DNA from: Helicobacter cetorum
GTDB lineage: Bacteria > Campylobacterota > Campylobacteria > Campylobacterales > DZAY01
Length of the DNA: 64,000 bases
Assembly: GCA_022729735.1 (NCBI GenBank)
Contig: DZAY01000005.1
Location: forward strand, 1 to 64,000
Direction of reading: 5' to 3'
The notes beneath the pieces were generated by a model, which did not search any database, was not told the origin of the DNA, and worked only from the letters and a program-made list of their open reading frames with translations. The translations under genes were made by a program, and so were the position numbers. Position 1 is the first letter of the stretch. The number at the start of each line of letters is the position of its first letter. Below are positions 16,343 through 26,134 of this stretch, in pieces.

Positions 16343-18266
16343 ATGTCGTTTGCTAATATGGGAATAAAAAAACAGCTAACAACACTTGTTGGAGTTGCTG
16401 TTGTTGGTTTAATTTTGGTTGTAATTGTAAGTGTTATACAGATGAAAACAATATTTGAAAAAGCTAATTTTAATACAGTTAATGTCATTCCAAGTATGTC
16501 AGTTCTTAATAATGTAACTGATAATGTTGGTAAAATGCGAATTAGAGTATTAAGACATATGATGATTGATGATGTTGCTATAAAAATAAAACTTGAAAGT
16601 GAAGTTAAAGAGTTTCAATCAGAAATTGATAAAGAGTTTAAAAAGTATGACACTAGTATGATTTTTGATGATGAAGATAGACGACTATTAGCAAACAATA
16701 TTACGATACTTAATGAATATATAGATTTAGCAAAAAAGATAATGGAGTTATCAAGACAAAATAAAAAAGAAGAGATGGAAATAGTATATGAGGCAATTCA
16801 ACCAGTAGCAAGTAAATTAGCAAGAGCAATTGCTGACCACTATGAATATAATGATAGAATGGCAAAAAAGATGTCAGAAGAAGCAAACCAAGCAGAAAAT
16901 AGTGCTATGATTATGGAGCTTGTAATATCACTAATTATCGCTATTTTGGTAATTGTAATAGGTATTTATGTAGTTCAAAATATCATAAAATCAGTTAATG
17001 AAGTTTTGAATGTTGCAAATAGAATTGCAGAAGGTGATATGTCTGCTAAACTTGTAGTTGATAGAAATGATGAGATTGGTCAATTAAAAAGTGCAATGAT
17101 TAGTATGCTAAATACTGTAAAAACTGTGCAAATAGAGATTAATAAATTAATAGAGTCTGCTAAAAATGGTGAGCTTTCTGCAAAAGCAAATGCTGAAGGT
17201 TTAAAGGGTGAGTGGAAGAGTCAAATTGATGGAATTAATTTAATGCTTGATACTTATATATAGTGCTGTTGTAAAAGATGGAGTAAGTGCATTAATAAAA
17301 CTATCAGATGGTGATTTAACAACAAGAATAAATCGTGATTACAAAGGTGATTATGATGTATTTAAACAGTCTGTAAATAAACTTTCAGAGCGATTACAAA
17401 ATATTGTGCTTGAAATACTTAGCTCAAGTAACCAAATAGCTGGAGCAAGTGAGCAAGTAAGTGGAACTGCTCAAAGTTTATCAAATGGTGCAACAGAGAT
17501 GGCAAGTAATTTAGAAGAGACTACAAGTGCGATAGAAGAAATGACAGGCTCAATAAATCAAAATGCTCAAAATGCAAGAACTACAAATGAGTTAGCAACA
17601 AAAGCAAGTATAATGGCTGAAGATGGTGGAAGAGCAGTAAATCAAACAGTAGATGCTATGAAAGAGATTGCTGCAAAAATTGGAATAGTTGGAGATATTG
17701 CATATCAAACAAATTTATTGGCATTAAATGCAGCAATAGAAGCAGCAAGAGCTGGGGAACACGGTAAAGGATTTGCTGTTGTAGCTGCTGAAGTTAGAAA
17801 ACTTGCCGTTAGAAGTCAATCAGCAGCACAAGAGATAAAAACAATTACAGCAAATAGTGTGCAAGTATCAGAAAAAGCTGGTGAATTACTAAAAGAGATG
17901 GTTCCACAAATCAAGAAAACAGCAGATTTAATTCAAGAAATCGCATCAGCAAGTTCTGAACAAGATAGTGGAATTATGCAAATAAATACAGCAATGTCTC
18001 AATTAGACCAAGTAACACAACAAAATGCTGCTGGAAGTGAAGAGTTAGCAAGTGCATCAGAAGAAATGAGCGCTCAAGCACAACAGTTACTACAAATGAT
18101 GGAATTTTTCAAGGTAGATGATGGAAGTATGAGTAAAAAAAATAGATATGTTTCACCAAATGAAAACAGAAATACATCTAAAAATGTTGCTCCAAAAGCA
18201 ATACCTAACAATACCCATTTTGCAAAATCGATACCAATTGATAAACATGGATTTGAAAAGTTTTGA
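16343..18266 (+). pseudogene. Methyl-accepting chemotaxis protein, split by a frameshift in a (TA)4 tract
   Basis: ORF 16343..17263 (4HB, TM, HAMP) and ORF 17247..18266 (signalling domain [37 protein letters not shown]). Adding one TA at about 17254-17262 yields a continuous ...[14 protein letters not shown]... protein. Confidence 0.85.
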
Positions 18267-18287
18267 TAAAAATAATTAGGAAAACTT

Positions 18288-18803
18288 ATGGATGATGAGA
18301 TAAATATGATAGAAGGTGCTGTAAATGAGCAGTATCAGCACCTAACATTTACCGTTCAAGAAGAGATATTTGCTATTAGTGTTTTGAATATAAAAGAGGT
18401 TATTGAATACTCTACAATTACAAGAGTTCCTCAAATGCCAACTTTTATTGTTGGAGTTACAAACATCAGAGGAAATGTAATTGCTGTGATGGATTTATCT
18501 AATAGACTATCTTTGGGGCATACATCAAAAGATAAAAAAACTTGCATAATAGTAGAAACTCATGATGATAGTGATAGTTTTGAAATAGGATTAATTGTTG
18601 ATAGTATTGACCAAGTTTATACACTTCCACCAGATATAGTAGAAGAGTCTCCAGAATTTGGTGCAAGAGTTAGAAAAGAGTTTATTAAATGTATGGCAAA
18701 AATTGGGAATGGGTTTGTATCGGTATTAGATTTATCCACACTATTAAATGTGAGCGAACTCTCAAAAAATAGTAAATTTGTAAAATCAACTAAGGAAAGC
18801 TAA
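18288..18803 (+). CDS. cheW: Chemotaxis coupling protein CheW
   Basis: LTFTVQEEIFAISVLNIKEVIEY...VPQMPTFIVGVTNIRGNVIAVMDL. Confidence 0.93.
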   Translation: MDDEINMIEGAVNEQYQHLTFTVQEEIFAISVLNIKEVIEYSTITRVPQMPTFIVGVTNIRGNVIAVMDLSNRLSLGHTSKDKKTCIIVETHDDSDSFEIGLIVDSIDQVYTLPPDIVEESPEFGARVRKEFIKCMAKIGNGFVSVLDLSTLLNVSELSKNSKFVKSTKES

Positions 18804-19747
18804 TGCAAGAGTCACAAAAAGAGTTAAATCAGCCATTAGTAAATTATGAAGAAGATGATGATTTAATTGGATTAATCACAAGTAATGCAGATGCGAGTGG
18901 GCAGTATGTAATTTTTAGAAATGCTAAAGATAAACTTTATGCAATTAATGTAGCAAAAGTTGAAGAGTTAATCGCATGTAGTGAAATAGATATTTCAGAG
19001 AGTTCAAATAAAAACTCTCTTATCTTTGGTGTTGCAAAGGTTAGAGGAAATGTAATTCCTATCATAATTTTTGATAAATGGTTAGGTGATTATGATAATA
19101 GTTGCGAATATGAGCTTGTTATGATTTGTCAATATGGTGGTGAGCGATTAGGAATTATTATAAAAAATGTGCTTGGAATTTTGAGTATTGATAGCAAAAC
19201 TATGATTGATAACTCTGATAAAGATGATAAAACCAGCTTTATTACAGAAATTACACTTGGTGGAGTTCGTGGATTATGTTTTGTATTTGATTCTGATAAG
19301 CTACTTTTGGAAGTTTTTCCAAAAATCGAACAAAATGAGAGTGCTAAAAAAGATAATTTAACCATGAATAGAAAATTAAAAGGCAAACTTTTATCAGCTG
19401 ATGATAGTATGGTAATACGAACTGCTTTAGGAAATGTTTATGATAAGCTTGGAATTGATTATGAGATGTTTAAAGATGGTGCTCTACTTTTAAAAAGACT
19501 CTTTGAACTACCACCTGAAACTGTATCAATAATTGTTACAGACCTTGAAATGCCTGTTATGGATGGAATAAAACTAATTGAAGCCATCAAAGAAAACTCA
19601 ATTTATAGTGATATTCCAATAGTTGTAAATACAAATATGGCAAATGGAAGTGTATCTGAAAAGTGTTATGGACTTGGTGTGAATTATATTATTTCAAAAT
19701 TAGATGTTGAAGAGTTAAGCAATACTATAAAAAAATATGCAAGATAA
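18803..19747 (+). CDS. cheV: CheV-like protein (CheW domain plus REC)
   Basis: CheW-like YVIFRNAKDKLYAINVAKVEELI...VRGNVIPI followed by REC LSADDSMVIR...IIVTDLEMPVMDG. Confidence 0.9.
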   Translation: MQESQKELNQPLVNYEEDDDLIGLITSNADASGQYVIFRNAKDKLYAINVAKVEELIACSEIDISESSNKNSLIFGVAKVRGNVIPIIIFDKWLGDYDNSCEYELVMICQYGGERLGIIIKNVLGILSIDSKTMIDNSDKDDKTSFITEITLGGVRGLCFVFDSDKLLLEVFPKIEQNESAKKDNLTMNRKLKGKLLSADDSMVIRTALGNVYDKLGIDYEMFKDGALLLKRLFELPPETVSIIVTDLEMPVMDGIKLIEAIKENSIYSDIPIVVNTNMANGSVSEKCYGLGVNYIISKLDVEELSNTIKKYAR

Positions 19748-20564
19748 TATGAAAAATATTCTATTAACTACCAAAGAGTTTGAACTTTTTAAAGAGTTAA
19801 TCCATACTCTAACTGGCATTCATATGAAACCTGAAAAGAGGGTTTTAATAGAGAGCCGACTTGCAAAACGGATTAGACATTTTGAGTTAAATAGTTATAG
19901 AGAATATTATGATTTTATTTTGCAAGATAGCAAAGAACAACAAAATTTTATAGATATAATAACAACTAATGAGACAAGTTTTTTTAGAGAAGCTCACCAT
20001 TTTGAATTTTTAAAAAGTGAAGTTTTACCAACTAAAAACTCTATGGTTAGAATTTGGAGTGCTGCTTGTAGTATTGGTGCTGAAGCATATAGTGCTGGTA
20101 TGATTTGTGATGAATATTTATCAACACGAAATATTAAGTTTGAAATATTATGCACTGATATAAATATAGATGTGATAAAAACTGCACAAATGGGACTTTT
20201 CCCATCAAAATTTGCATCTCAAATTCCTCAAAAATATCTTAAAAGATATTGCTTAAAAGGCAAAGGAGATTATGCAGGAAGTTTTGTAATTACTAATGAG
20301 TTAAAATCAAACTATCTATTTAAAAGAGCAAATTTGCTTGAGCCATTAAGCAGTGAGTTTGGTGAATTTGATGTAATATTTTTACGAAACATGTTAATCT
20401 ATTTTGATACTTTGGAAAAAAAAGTAATTGTTGATAATGTTGTATCTAAACTAAAAAAAGGTGGTTATCTATTTATTGGACACTCTGAAAGTTTGAAAAA
20501 TATCACAAGCTGTGTCGAACAAGTAAAACCAACAATATATATAAAAGGAGTTTGTTGTGGCTAA
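19737..20564 (+). CDS. cheR: Chemotaxis protein methyltransferase CheR
   Basis: TTNETSFFREAHHFEFL...RIWSAACSIGAEAYSAGM...FDVIFLRNMLIYF...GYLFIGHSESL. Confidence 0.95.
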   Translation: MQDNMKNILLTTKEFELFKELIHTLTGIHMKPEKRVLIESRLAKRIRHFELNSYREYYDFILQDSKEQQNFIDIITTNETSFFREAHHFEFLKSEVLPTKNSMVRIWSAACSIGAEAYSAGMICDEYLSTRNIKFEILCTDINIDVIKTAQMGLFPSKFASQIPQKYLKRYCLKGKGDYAGSFVITNELKSNYLFKRANLLEPLSSEFGEFDVIFLRNMLIYFDTLEKKVIVDNVVSKLKKGGYLFIGHSESLKNITSCVEQVKPTIYIKGVCCG

Positions 20565-20967
20565 AAAAGTTATATTTTTAGATGATAGTAGGTCGGTATT
20601 AAAAACTATTTCATACTCTATTTCTGAATTGGTAGAAAATGGTGTTATTGAAATTGCAATGATTGAAGATAGTGAAGCTTTTGCTAATGGTTTAAAAGAT
20701 AACTCAATTGAGTTTGATATTTTATTTTGTGATATAAATATGCCAAATATTAGTGGTTATGATATTACAAAAATTGCAAGAAGCATAGACAAATATAAAA
20801 CTAAAATGATTATAGCTTTGACTACTGAAATAAGTGAAGAGAGTAAAAGGCTTGGAAAAGAAGCTGGTTTTAATGGTTGGATTACAAAAATTAGCTCTCC
20901 TGAAGTTATGAAAAGCACAATCACAAATACAATTAAAGCTATCAATGCAAAAGAGGCAAAACAGTGA
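20557..20967 (+). CDS. CheY-like response regulator
   Basis: VIFLDDSRSVLKT...ILFCDINMPNISGYD...ALTTE. Confidence 0.88.
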   Translation: MAKKVIFLDDSRSVLKTISYSISELVENGVIEIAMIEDSEAFANGLKDNSIEFDILFCDINMPNISGYDITKIARSIDKYKTKMIIALTTEISEESKRLGKEAGFNGWITKISSPEVMKSTITNTIKAINAKEAKQ

Positions 20968-21794
20968 TAGAGAAAAACTATACAAAAATTTTGAATAAAA
21001 ACTATACTAATGATTGCTTTGCGCAGATTGAAAAACTGAATGCAAAATTAATAGAATCTGAAAAATCAAGAACAAGATTTTTATCAATTTTGCGAAATGA
21101 GCTTGATAATCCTTTGGTTGCTATGGTATCTCTATTAAGTCAATTGGCAAAAAAATTTCAAAATAAAAATGATGAAGATTATGAAATTTTACATTTAGTT
21201 CATATGGATGCACTAAAACTAAATTTTCAACTCTCAAATATTATTGCTATGGCATCAGTTGAAACTGGTGTTTTAGAAAAAAACACAACAGCATTTAATA
21301 TAAATTCTATGTTAATTGATATTGATATAGCATTAAGTCATGTTGTTGAAAAAAAAGATATAAAAGTAAATAAAAGTATATCTTCTCTAAATGATGGGGA
21401 AGTTTTTAATGATAGAGATAAGATTTATATAATTTTAATAAATATTATTGCAAATGCTTATGAATATAGCAAACCAAATACAGCAGTAAATATTTCTATT
21501 AAAGAGAGTGAAAATAGATTAATATTTTCTGTAAGTAATATTGGTGAAGAGATAAAAGATGAGGGTGCAATATTTGATGCTTTTTATCAACAAAAGCAAG
21601 GTTTTGGCAGAGCTCATCAAGGACTTGGAATTGGATTATCTATTACAAGTGCATTTGTAGATTTTTTGGGTGGGAATATTAGTGTAACAAGAGATGGTGA
21701 ATATAATATATTTACTATTGATATTCCTACATTTTCATCAAATGGCGAAGTATCATTTTATGGCGAACTTGATTCATTTATGTTTGATAACTAA
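20964..21794 (+). CDS. Histidine-kinase-like protein (HisKA-like plus HATPase), degenerate phosphoacceptor
   Basis: FLSILRNELDNPLVAMVSLLSQL aligns with FLxxxSHELRTPL with Asn at the His position. HATPase N box IIANAYEYS and GLGIGLSIT present. Confidence 0.8.
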   Translation: MIEKNYTKILNKNYTNDCFAQIEKLNAKLIESEKSRTRFLSILRNELDNPLVAMVSLLSQLAKKFQNKNDEDYEILHLVHMDALKLNFQLSNIIAMASVETGVLEKNTTAFNINSMLIDIDIALSHVVEKKDIKVNKSISSLNDGEVFNDRDKIYIILINIIANAYEYSKPNTAVNISIKESENRLIFSVSNIGEEIKDEGAIFDAFYQQKQGFGRAHQGLGIGLSITSAFVDFLGGNISVTRDGEYNIFTIDIPTFSSNGEVSFYGELDSFMFDN

Positions 21795-21796
21795 TA

Positions 21797-22258
21797 ATGG
21801 AACAAAAAATTATCTATTCTGAACAGCTATATGTAGCTGTAAATAAGACAGAAATAGTAACGGTTTTAGGTAGTTGTGTTGCTGTTTGTCTATTTTGCAC
21901 AAAAACAAAAATAGGTGGAATGAACCATTATCTTTTACCATTTTGGAATGGAAACGGCTTGAAAAGTTTGAAATATGGAAATATATCAACGGAAAGATTG
22001 ATTGAAGGAATGTTAGCTGAAGGTGCAGAGTTAAGACGAATTGAGGCAAAAATTTTTGGTGGAGCTGTTTTAAATATAAATGAAGAGCTATCAGTTGGCT
22101 CTCGAAATGTCCAAATTGCTATGAAAATTTTAAATGATTATAGAATTCCAATTGTTGCATCTGATATTGGAGGAAACAGAGGTAGAAAAATAATTTTTAG
22201 TAATGAAGATGGTAGTGCATATCTAAAATATAGCTCAAATAGTATTGAGAAAAAATGA
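21797..22258 (+). CDS. cheD: Chemoreceptor glutamine deamidase CheD
   Basis: VTVLGSCVAVCLF...GGMNHYLLP...RRIEAKIFGGAVL. Confidence 0.92.
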   Translation: MEQKIIYSEQLYVAVNKTEIVTVLGSCVAVCLFCTKTKIGGMNHYLLPFWNGNGLKSLKYGNISTERLIEGMLAEGAELRRIEAKIFGGAVLNINEELSVGSRNVQIAMKILNDYRIPIVASDIGGNRGRKIIFSNEDGSAYLKYSSNSIEKK

Positions 22259-23322
22259 TAAATCTTTTTATAATAGATGATAGTGCAACAGCAAGAATTG
22301 CAATAGCAAATATAGTAGAAAAAGAGCCTGACATAACACTTTTAGGTGTTGCACCAGACCCTATTTTTGCACTTGAAAAGTTTAAAAAAAAGGGTTGGCC
22401 AGATGTTATAATTCTTGATATTGAAATGCCACGAATGGATGGAATTGCTTTTTTAAAAAAGTTAATGATAATTCATCCAATTCCTGTAATTATTTGTAGC
22501 TCTGTTGTCCAACATGGCTCACCAAAATCTATTAAAGCTATGAGTCTTGGTGCGGTTGATATTGTAATAAAACCTACATATCAAATTAAAGATTTTTTTG
22601 AAGAGAAGAGAGAAGATTTTTTACAAACGATTAGAGCTGCTTCAAAATCAAAACTAAAAAATATCTCAAAAACAGAAATTTTCATAAATCAAGTCGAAGA
22701 AAAAATGAGTGCTGATGTTATAATTCCAGCAATAAATAAAAGTATCAATTATAATTTAGAAGAAAAATATGTAGCTATTGGTAGTAGCACAGGAGGGGTT
22801 CAAATTTTAGAAGCTATTATTACAAAACTTCCAAAAATGAGTGTTCCAATTTTGATAGTTCAACATATGCCAGAAGGTTTCACTTCTGCTTTTACAAATA
22901 GATTAAATAGACTTAGTAAATTACATGTAAAAGAGGCTGTAAGTGGTGATAAATTGACAAAAGGCTCTGTTTATATTGCTCGTGGTGGAGTTCATATGAT
23001 GATAAAAAATCGTGGAAATGGATTGTTTATTGAAATAAAAGATGGACCAAAAGTTTCAAGACATAAACCAAGTGTTGATGTATTATTTCGCTCGTGTGCA
23101 AATGAATCTCCACAAAATTGTGTAGCATTTATATTAACTGGAATGGGAGATGATGGAGCAATGGGAATGAAAGAATTATTTGATAAAGGTGCAACTACTT
23201 ATGCACAAGATGAAAAAAGCTCAATAGTATATGGAATGCCAAAAGAAGCAGTTATGCTTGGTGGAGTAAAAAAGTCTGTAAATATAGAAGAGATAGTTGG
23301 ATTAATTACAAATTTAAATTGA
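22255..23322 (+). CDS. cheB: Protein-glutamate methylesterase CheB
   Basis: REC IILDIEMPRMDGIAFL plus methylesterase AIGSSTGGVQIL...VQHMPEGFT...LTGMGDDGAMGM. Confidence 0.95.
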   Translation: MINLFIIDDSATARIAIANIVEKEPDITLLGVAPDPIFALEKFKKKGWPDVIILDIEMPRMDGIAFLKKLMIIHPIPVIICSSVVQHGSPKSIKAMSLGAVDIVIKPTYQIKDFFEEKREDFLQTIRAASKSKLKNISKTEIFINQVEEKMSADVIIPAINKSINYNLEEKYVAIGSSTGGVQILEAIITKLPKMSVPILIVQHMPEGFTSAFTNRLNRLSKLHVKEAVSGDKLTKGSVYIARGGVHMMIKNRGNGLFIEIKDGPKVSRHKPSVDVLFRSCANESPQNCVAFILTGMGDDGAMGMKELFDKGATTYAQDEKSSIVYGMPKEAVMLGGVKKSVNIEEIVGLITNLN

Positions 23323-23334
23323 TAAAGGAAAATC

Positions 23335-24351
23335 ATGACACTTGCAGAAATAAAACCATTTACAAAAGATTTATCACTTTTAATCGTTGAAGATGAAGAG
23401 ACTATTAGAAAGTCTTTGGTAGATATATTTTCAATGGTATTTGCATATGTCGGAGAAGCATCTAATGGAGCTGATGGACTTAAACTTTTTTTTGATAGCG
23501 AGAAGAGTTTTGATATAATATTTACTGATATAGGTATGCCAAATATGAGTGGCATTGAGATGATAAAAGAGATTAGAAAAAAAAATTCGCTTGTACCAAT
23601 TATTGTCTTATCTGCATTAAACGATTCAAATCTTTTAATAGAGCTTATTAATATTGGTGTTGATAGCTTTATAACAAAACCATTTACACCACATAGCAAT
23701 TTGAATATGATATATAGATTGGCATCAAGAGTTAGTGATGCTAAATTAATAGATTGTTATATAAAAAAAATAGAAGAGCAAAATATAGCACTTATGCAAA
23801 AAGATAGCGAATTAAATAAATATAATAATAAGATAAAAGAGCAAACTATTGAAACTACTCAAGAAGAGATAAAATATGAGCCAAAACAAGAGATAGATAA
23901 TTCAGATTATTATGATAATTTACCTGATGATGATAGAACAGAGTTAATAGAGTTAGTTGAAGAGCTTGAAGGATATGTGCTTTTATCATTTCAAAATGGT
24001 GTTATAAATGATATTTATATTGACCATTTAGCTCTTAGTTTTTATAAATTTGGACATATTCTATTTAGATTTCCGATATTTACAAATCTTGGCTCAGCTA
24101 TATTCAATCTTTCAACAACTATTAATGAATATAAGAGTGAGTTTGTAAATAAACAAGATTTTATACTCCCATTTTTAGAAAATTTAATTTTTGTTTTGAG
24201 TAAATATGTAGAAGATGTATGGAAAAAACCAGCAAAAAATCCAAACTTTTATGATGCTTCAATTATAAATGATATTGAAACATTTTTGACACTTGTTAAG
24301 GGAGAACAAGAAAACAGTGGAAACAGTGAAGATTTATTAGAGTTTTTTTAA
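23335..24351 (+). CDS. Response regulator with C-terminal effector region of unknown function
   Basis: LLIVEDEETIRKSL...IIFTDIGMPNMSGIEM...ITKPF, followed by about 200 aa without an obvious DNA-binding fold. Confidence 0.85.
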   Translation: MTLAEIKPFTKDLSLLIVEDEETIRKSLVDIFSMVFAYVGEASNGADGLKLFFDSEKSFDIIFTDIGMPNMSGIEMIKEIRKKNSLVPIIVLSALNDSNLLIELINIGVDSFITKPFTPHSNLNMIYRLASRVSDAKLIDCYIKKIEEQNIALMQKDSELNKYNNKIKEQTIETTQEEIKYEPKQEIDNSDYYDNLPDDDRTELIELVEELEGYVLLSFQNGVINDIYIDHLALSFYKFGHILFRFPIFTNLGSAIFNLSTTINEYKSEFVNKQDFILPFLENLIFVLSKYVEDVWKKPAKNPNFYDASIINDIETFLTLVKGEQENSGNSEDLLEFF

Positions 24352-24506
24352 TTTGAAAAACCAAAAGTTAAAATATGGAGTTAAAAATGCAAAAAGATGA
24401 AGTCATAAATAAAATTTGTTTTAGAAATGATTGAAAATATTGAAAAAATTATTAATAGACATAAATATTAAATATAAAAATGGAATTAGATAATGAAAGG
24501 TAATTT

Positions 24507-26045
24507 TTGAATTTATTAATAGTTTTTATAATTATAGTAGCAATATTGATAATTTTTATAAAACTAAAAGAGTTTAAAAATATAAAAATTTTAAAACAGA
24601 TATTAGCACTTTCTGTTGATGGTATTCATATAATATCGGAAGATGGAAAACTTATATTATGTAGTGACTCTTTTGCAAAAATGCTTGGTTATGAAATAAA
24701 TGAGATAAATAAATTGAGTGTATTTGATTTTGATATTGGTCTAAGTAAAGAAATTATGTATGAACGATTAAAAAAAACAGCAGATGGTGAAGTTACTTTT
24801 GAGACTCAACATACAAAAAAAGATGGCACTATAATTGATGTTGAAATTTATATGAAAGGATTTATCCTTGATAATAAAAGATGCTTTTTTGCTTCATCAA
24901 GAGATATTAGTGATAGAAAAAGAAAAGCAGAAGAGTTAGAAAGAATTAATTATGAGTTTGAAATAGCTCAAGAAATAGCAAATTTGGGAAGTTGGGTTTG
25001 GTATATAAATGAGCAAAAGTTTAAAGGTTCAAAAGAAACAAAAAGATTATACAAATATGATAGAGATGATGAGGTAACATTTGAAACTCATTTAAATATA
25101 ATTCATAAAGACGATAGAGAAGCTGTAAAAAATAGATTTGCAGAAGCTTTTAATAGTGGAATTTATGACTCTACTCATAGAGTTATTATAAATAATGAAA
25201 TTAAATGGATGAGAGAAAAAGCAAAATTTATAAAAGATAAAGATGGAGATTATTTCAAAGCTTATGGAATAGGACAAGATATTACAGAGTTAAAACAAAA
25301 TGATGAAAAAATATTAAAACTCAATAATGAGCTTATTACAAAAAGTAAAATGGCTCAACTTGGAGAGATGCTTAGAATTATTGCACACCAATGGAAACAA
25401 CCACTTAGTATAATATCATCTCAAGCAACAGTGCTATTTTATGAAAAAGAGTTTTCAGGGACATATAGCGAAATAAATGTGCAAAATTTTTTGAATGAAG
25501 TCATAAAACAGATAGAGTATTTAAGTCAAACTATTGATGATTTTAGACATTTCAATAATCCAAATAAAAAACCAACTTTGATAAATTTAAAAAATACAAT
25601 TGAAAATAGTTTGGAAATTTTAGAATATGATATACATAGATTTGATATAAAAATTAAAAAAAATTTAAATATATCAACATCTATATTAATGAATGATAAT
25701 GAGTTTATGCAAGTTATTATTAATTTAATCAAAAATTCTAAAGATGAGTTTGTTTCAAAATCAATTTCCAATCGATATGTAATAATTAATGGCTATGAAG
25801 ATAGCAATTATATAATTGTGGAATTTATAGACAATGGAGGTGGAATAAAAGATAATATTTTGCCTCATATATTTGATATATTTTTTACTACAAAAAATAG
25901 TCAAAACGGAACAGGACTTGGACTTGATTTATGTAAAACAATTATTGAAAACCATATGAATGGGACAATTGTAGCTGATAATATTGAAACAGAGTATGGA
26001 TTTGGAGCAAGATTTACAATAAAAATTCCAAAGAAAGATAGTTAA
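24507..26045 (+). CDS. PAS-domain sensor histidine kinase
   Basis: N-terminal TM, two PAS domains, HisKA GEMLRIIAHQWKQPLSII, HATPase DNGGGIKD...GTGLGLDLCKTII. TTG start. Confidence 0.9.
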   Translation: MNLLIVFIIIVAILIIFIKLKEFKNIKILKQILALSVDGIHIISEDGKLILCSDSFAKMLGYEINEINKLSVFDFDIGLSKEIMYERLKKTADGEVTFETQHTKKDGTIIDVEIYMKGFILDNKRCFFASSRDISDRKRKAEELERINYEFEIAQEIANLGSWVWYINEQKFKGSKETKRLYKYDRDDEVTFETHLNIIHKDDREAVKNRFAEAFNSGIYDSTHRVIINNEIKWMREKAKFIKDKDGDYFKAYGIGQDITELKQNDEKILKLNNELITKSKMAQLGEMLRIIAHQWKQPLSIISSQATVLFYEKEFSGTYSEINVQNFLNEVIKQIEYLSQTIDDFRHFNNPNKKPTLINLKNTIENSLEILEYDIHRFDIKIKKNLNISTSILMNDNEFMQVIINLIKNSKDEFVSKSISNRYVIINGYEDSNYIIVEFIDNGGGIKDNILPHIFDIFFTTKNSQNGTGLGLDLCKTIIENHMNGTIVADNIETEYGFGARFTIKIPKKDS

Positions 26046-26134
26046 AAAATTAATAAATTTCCATTTTGTATTAAAAAAGGTTTATATAATTATAAAAGTA
26101 TGTTAAAATTGCAAAATTTTTTTAGGAGTTAATT

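Noticed and set aside
23199-23699. 166-aa minus-strand ORF
   Set aside because: Antisense to cheB and the response regulator; AT-rich chance ORF.
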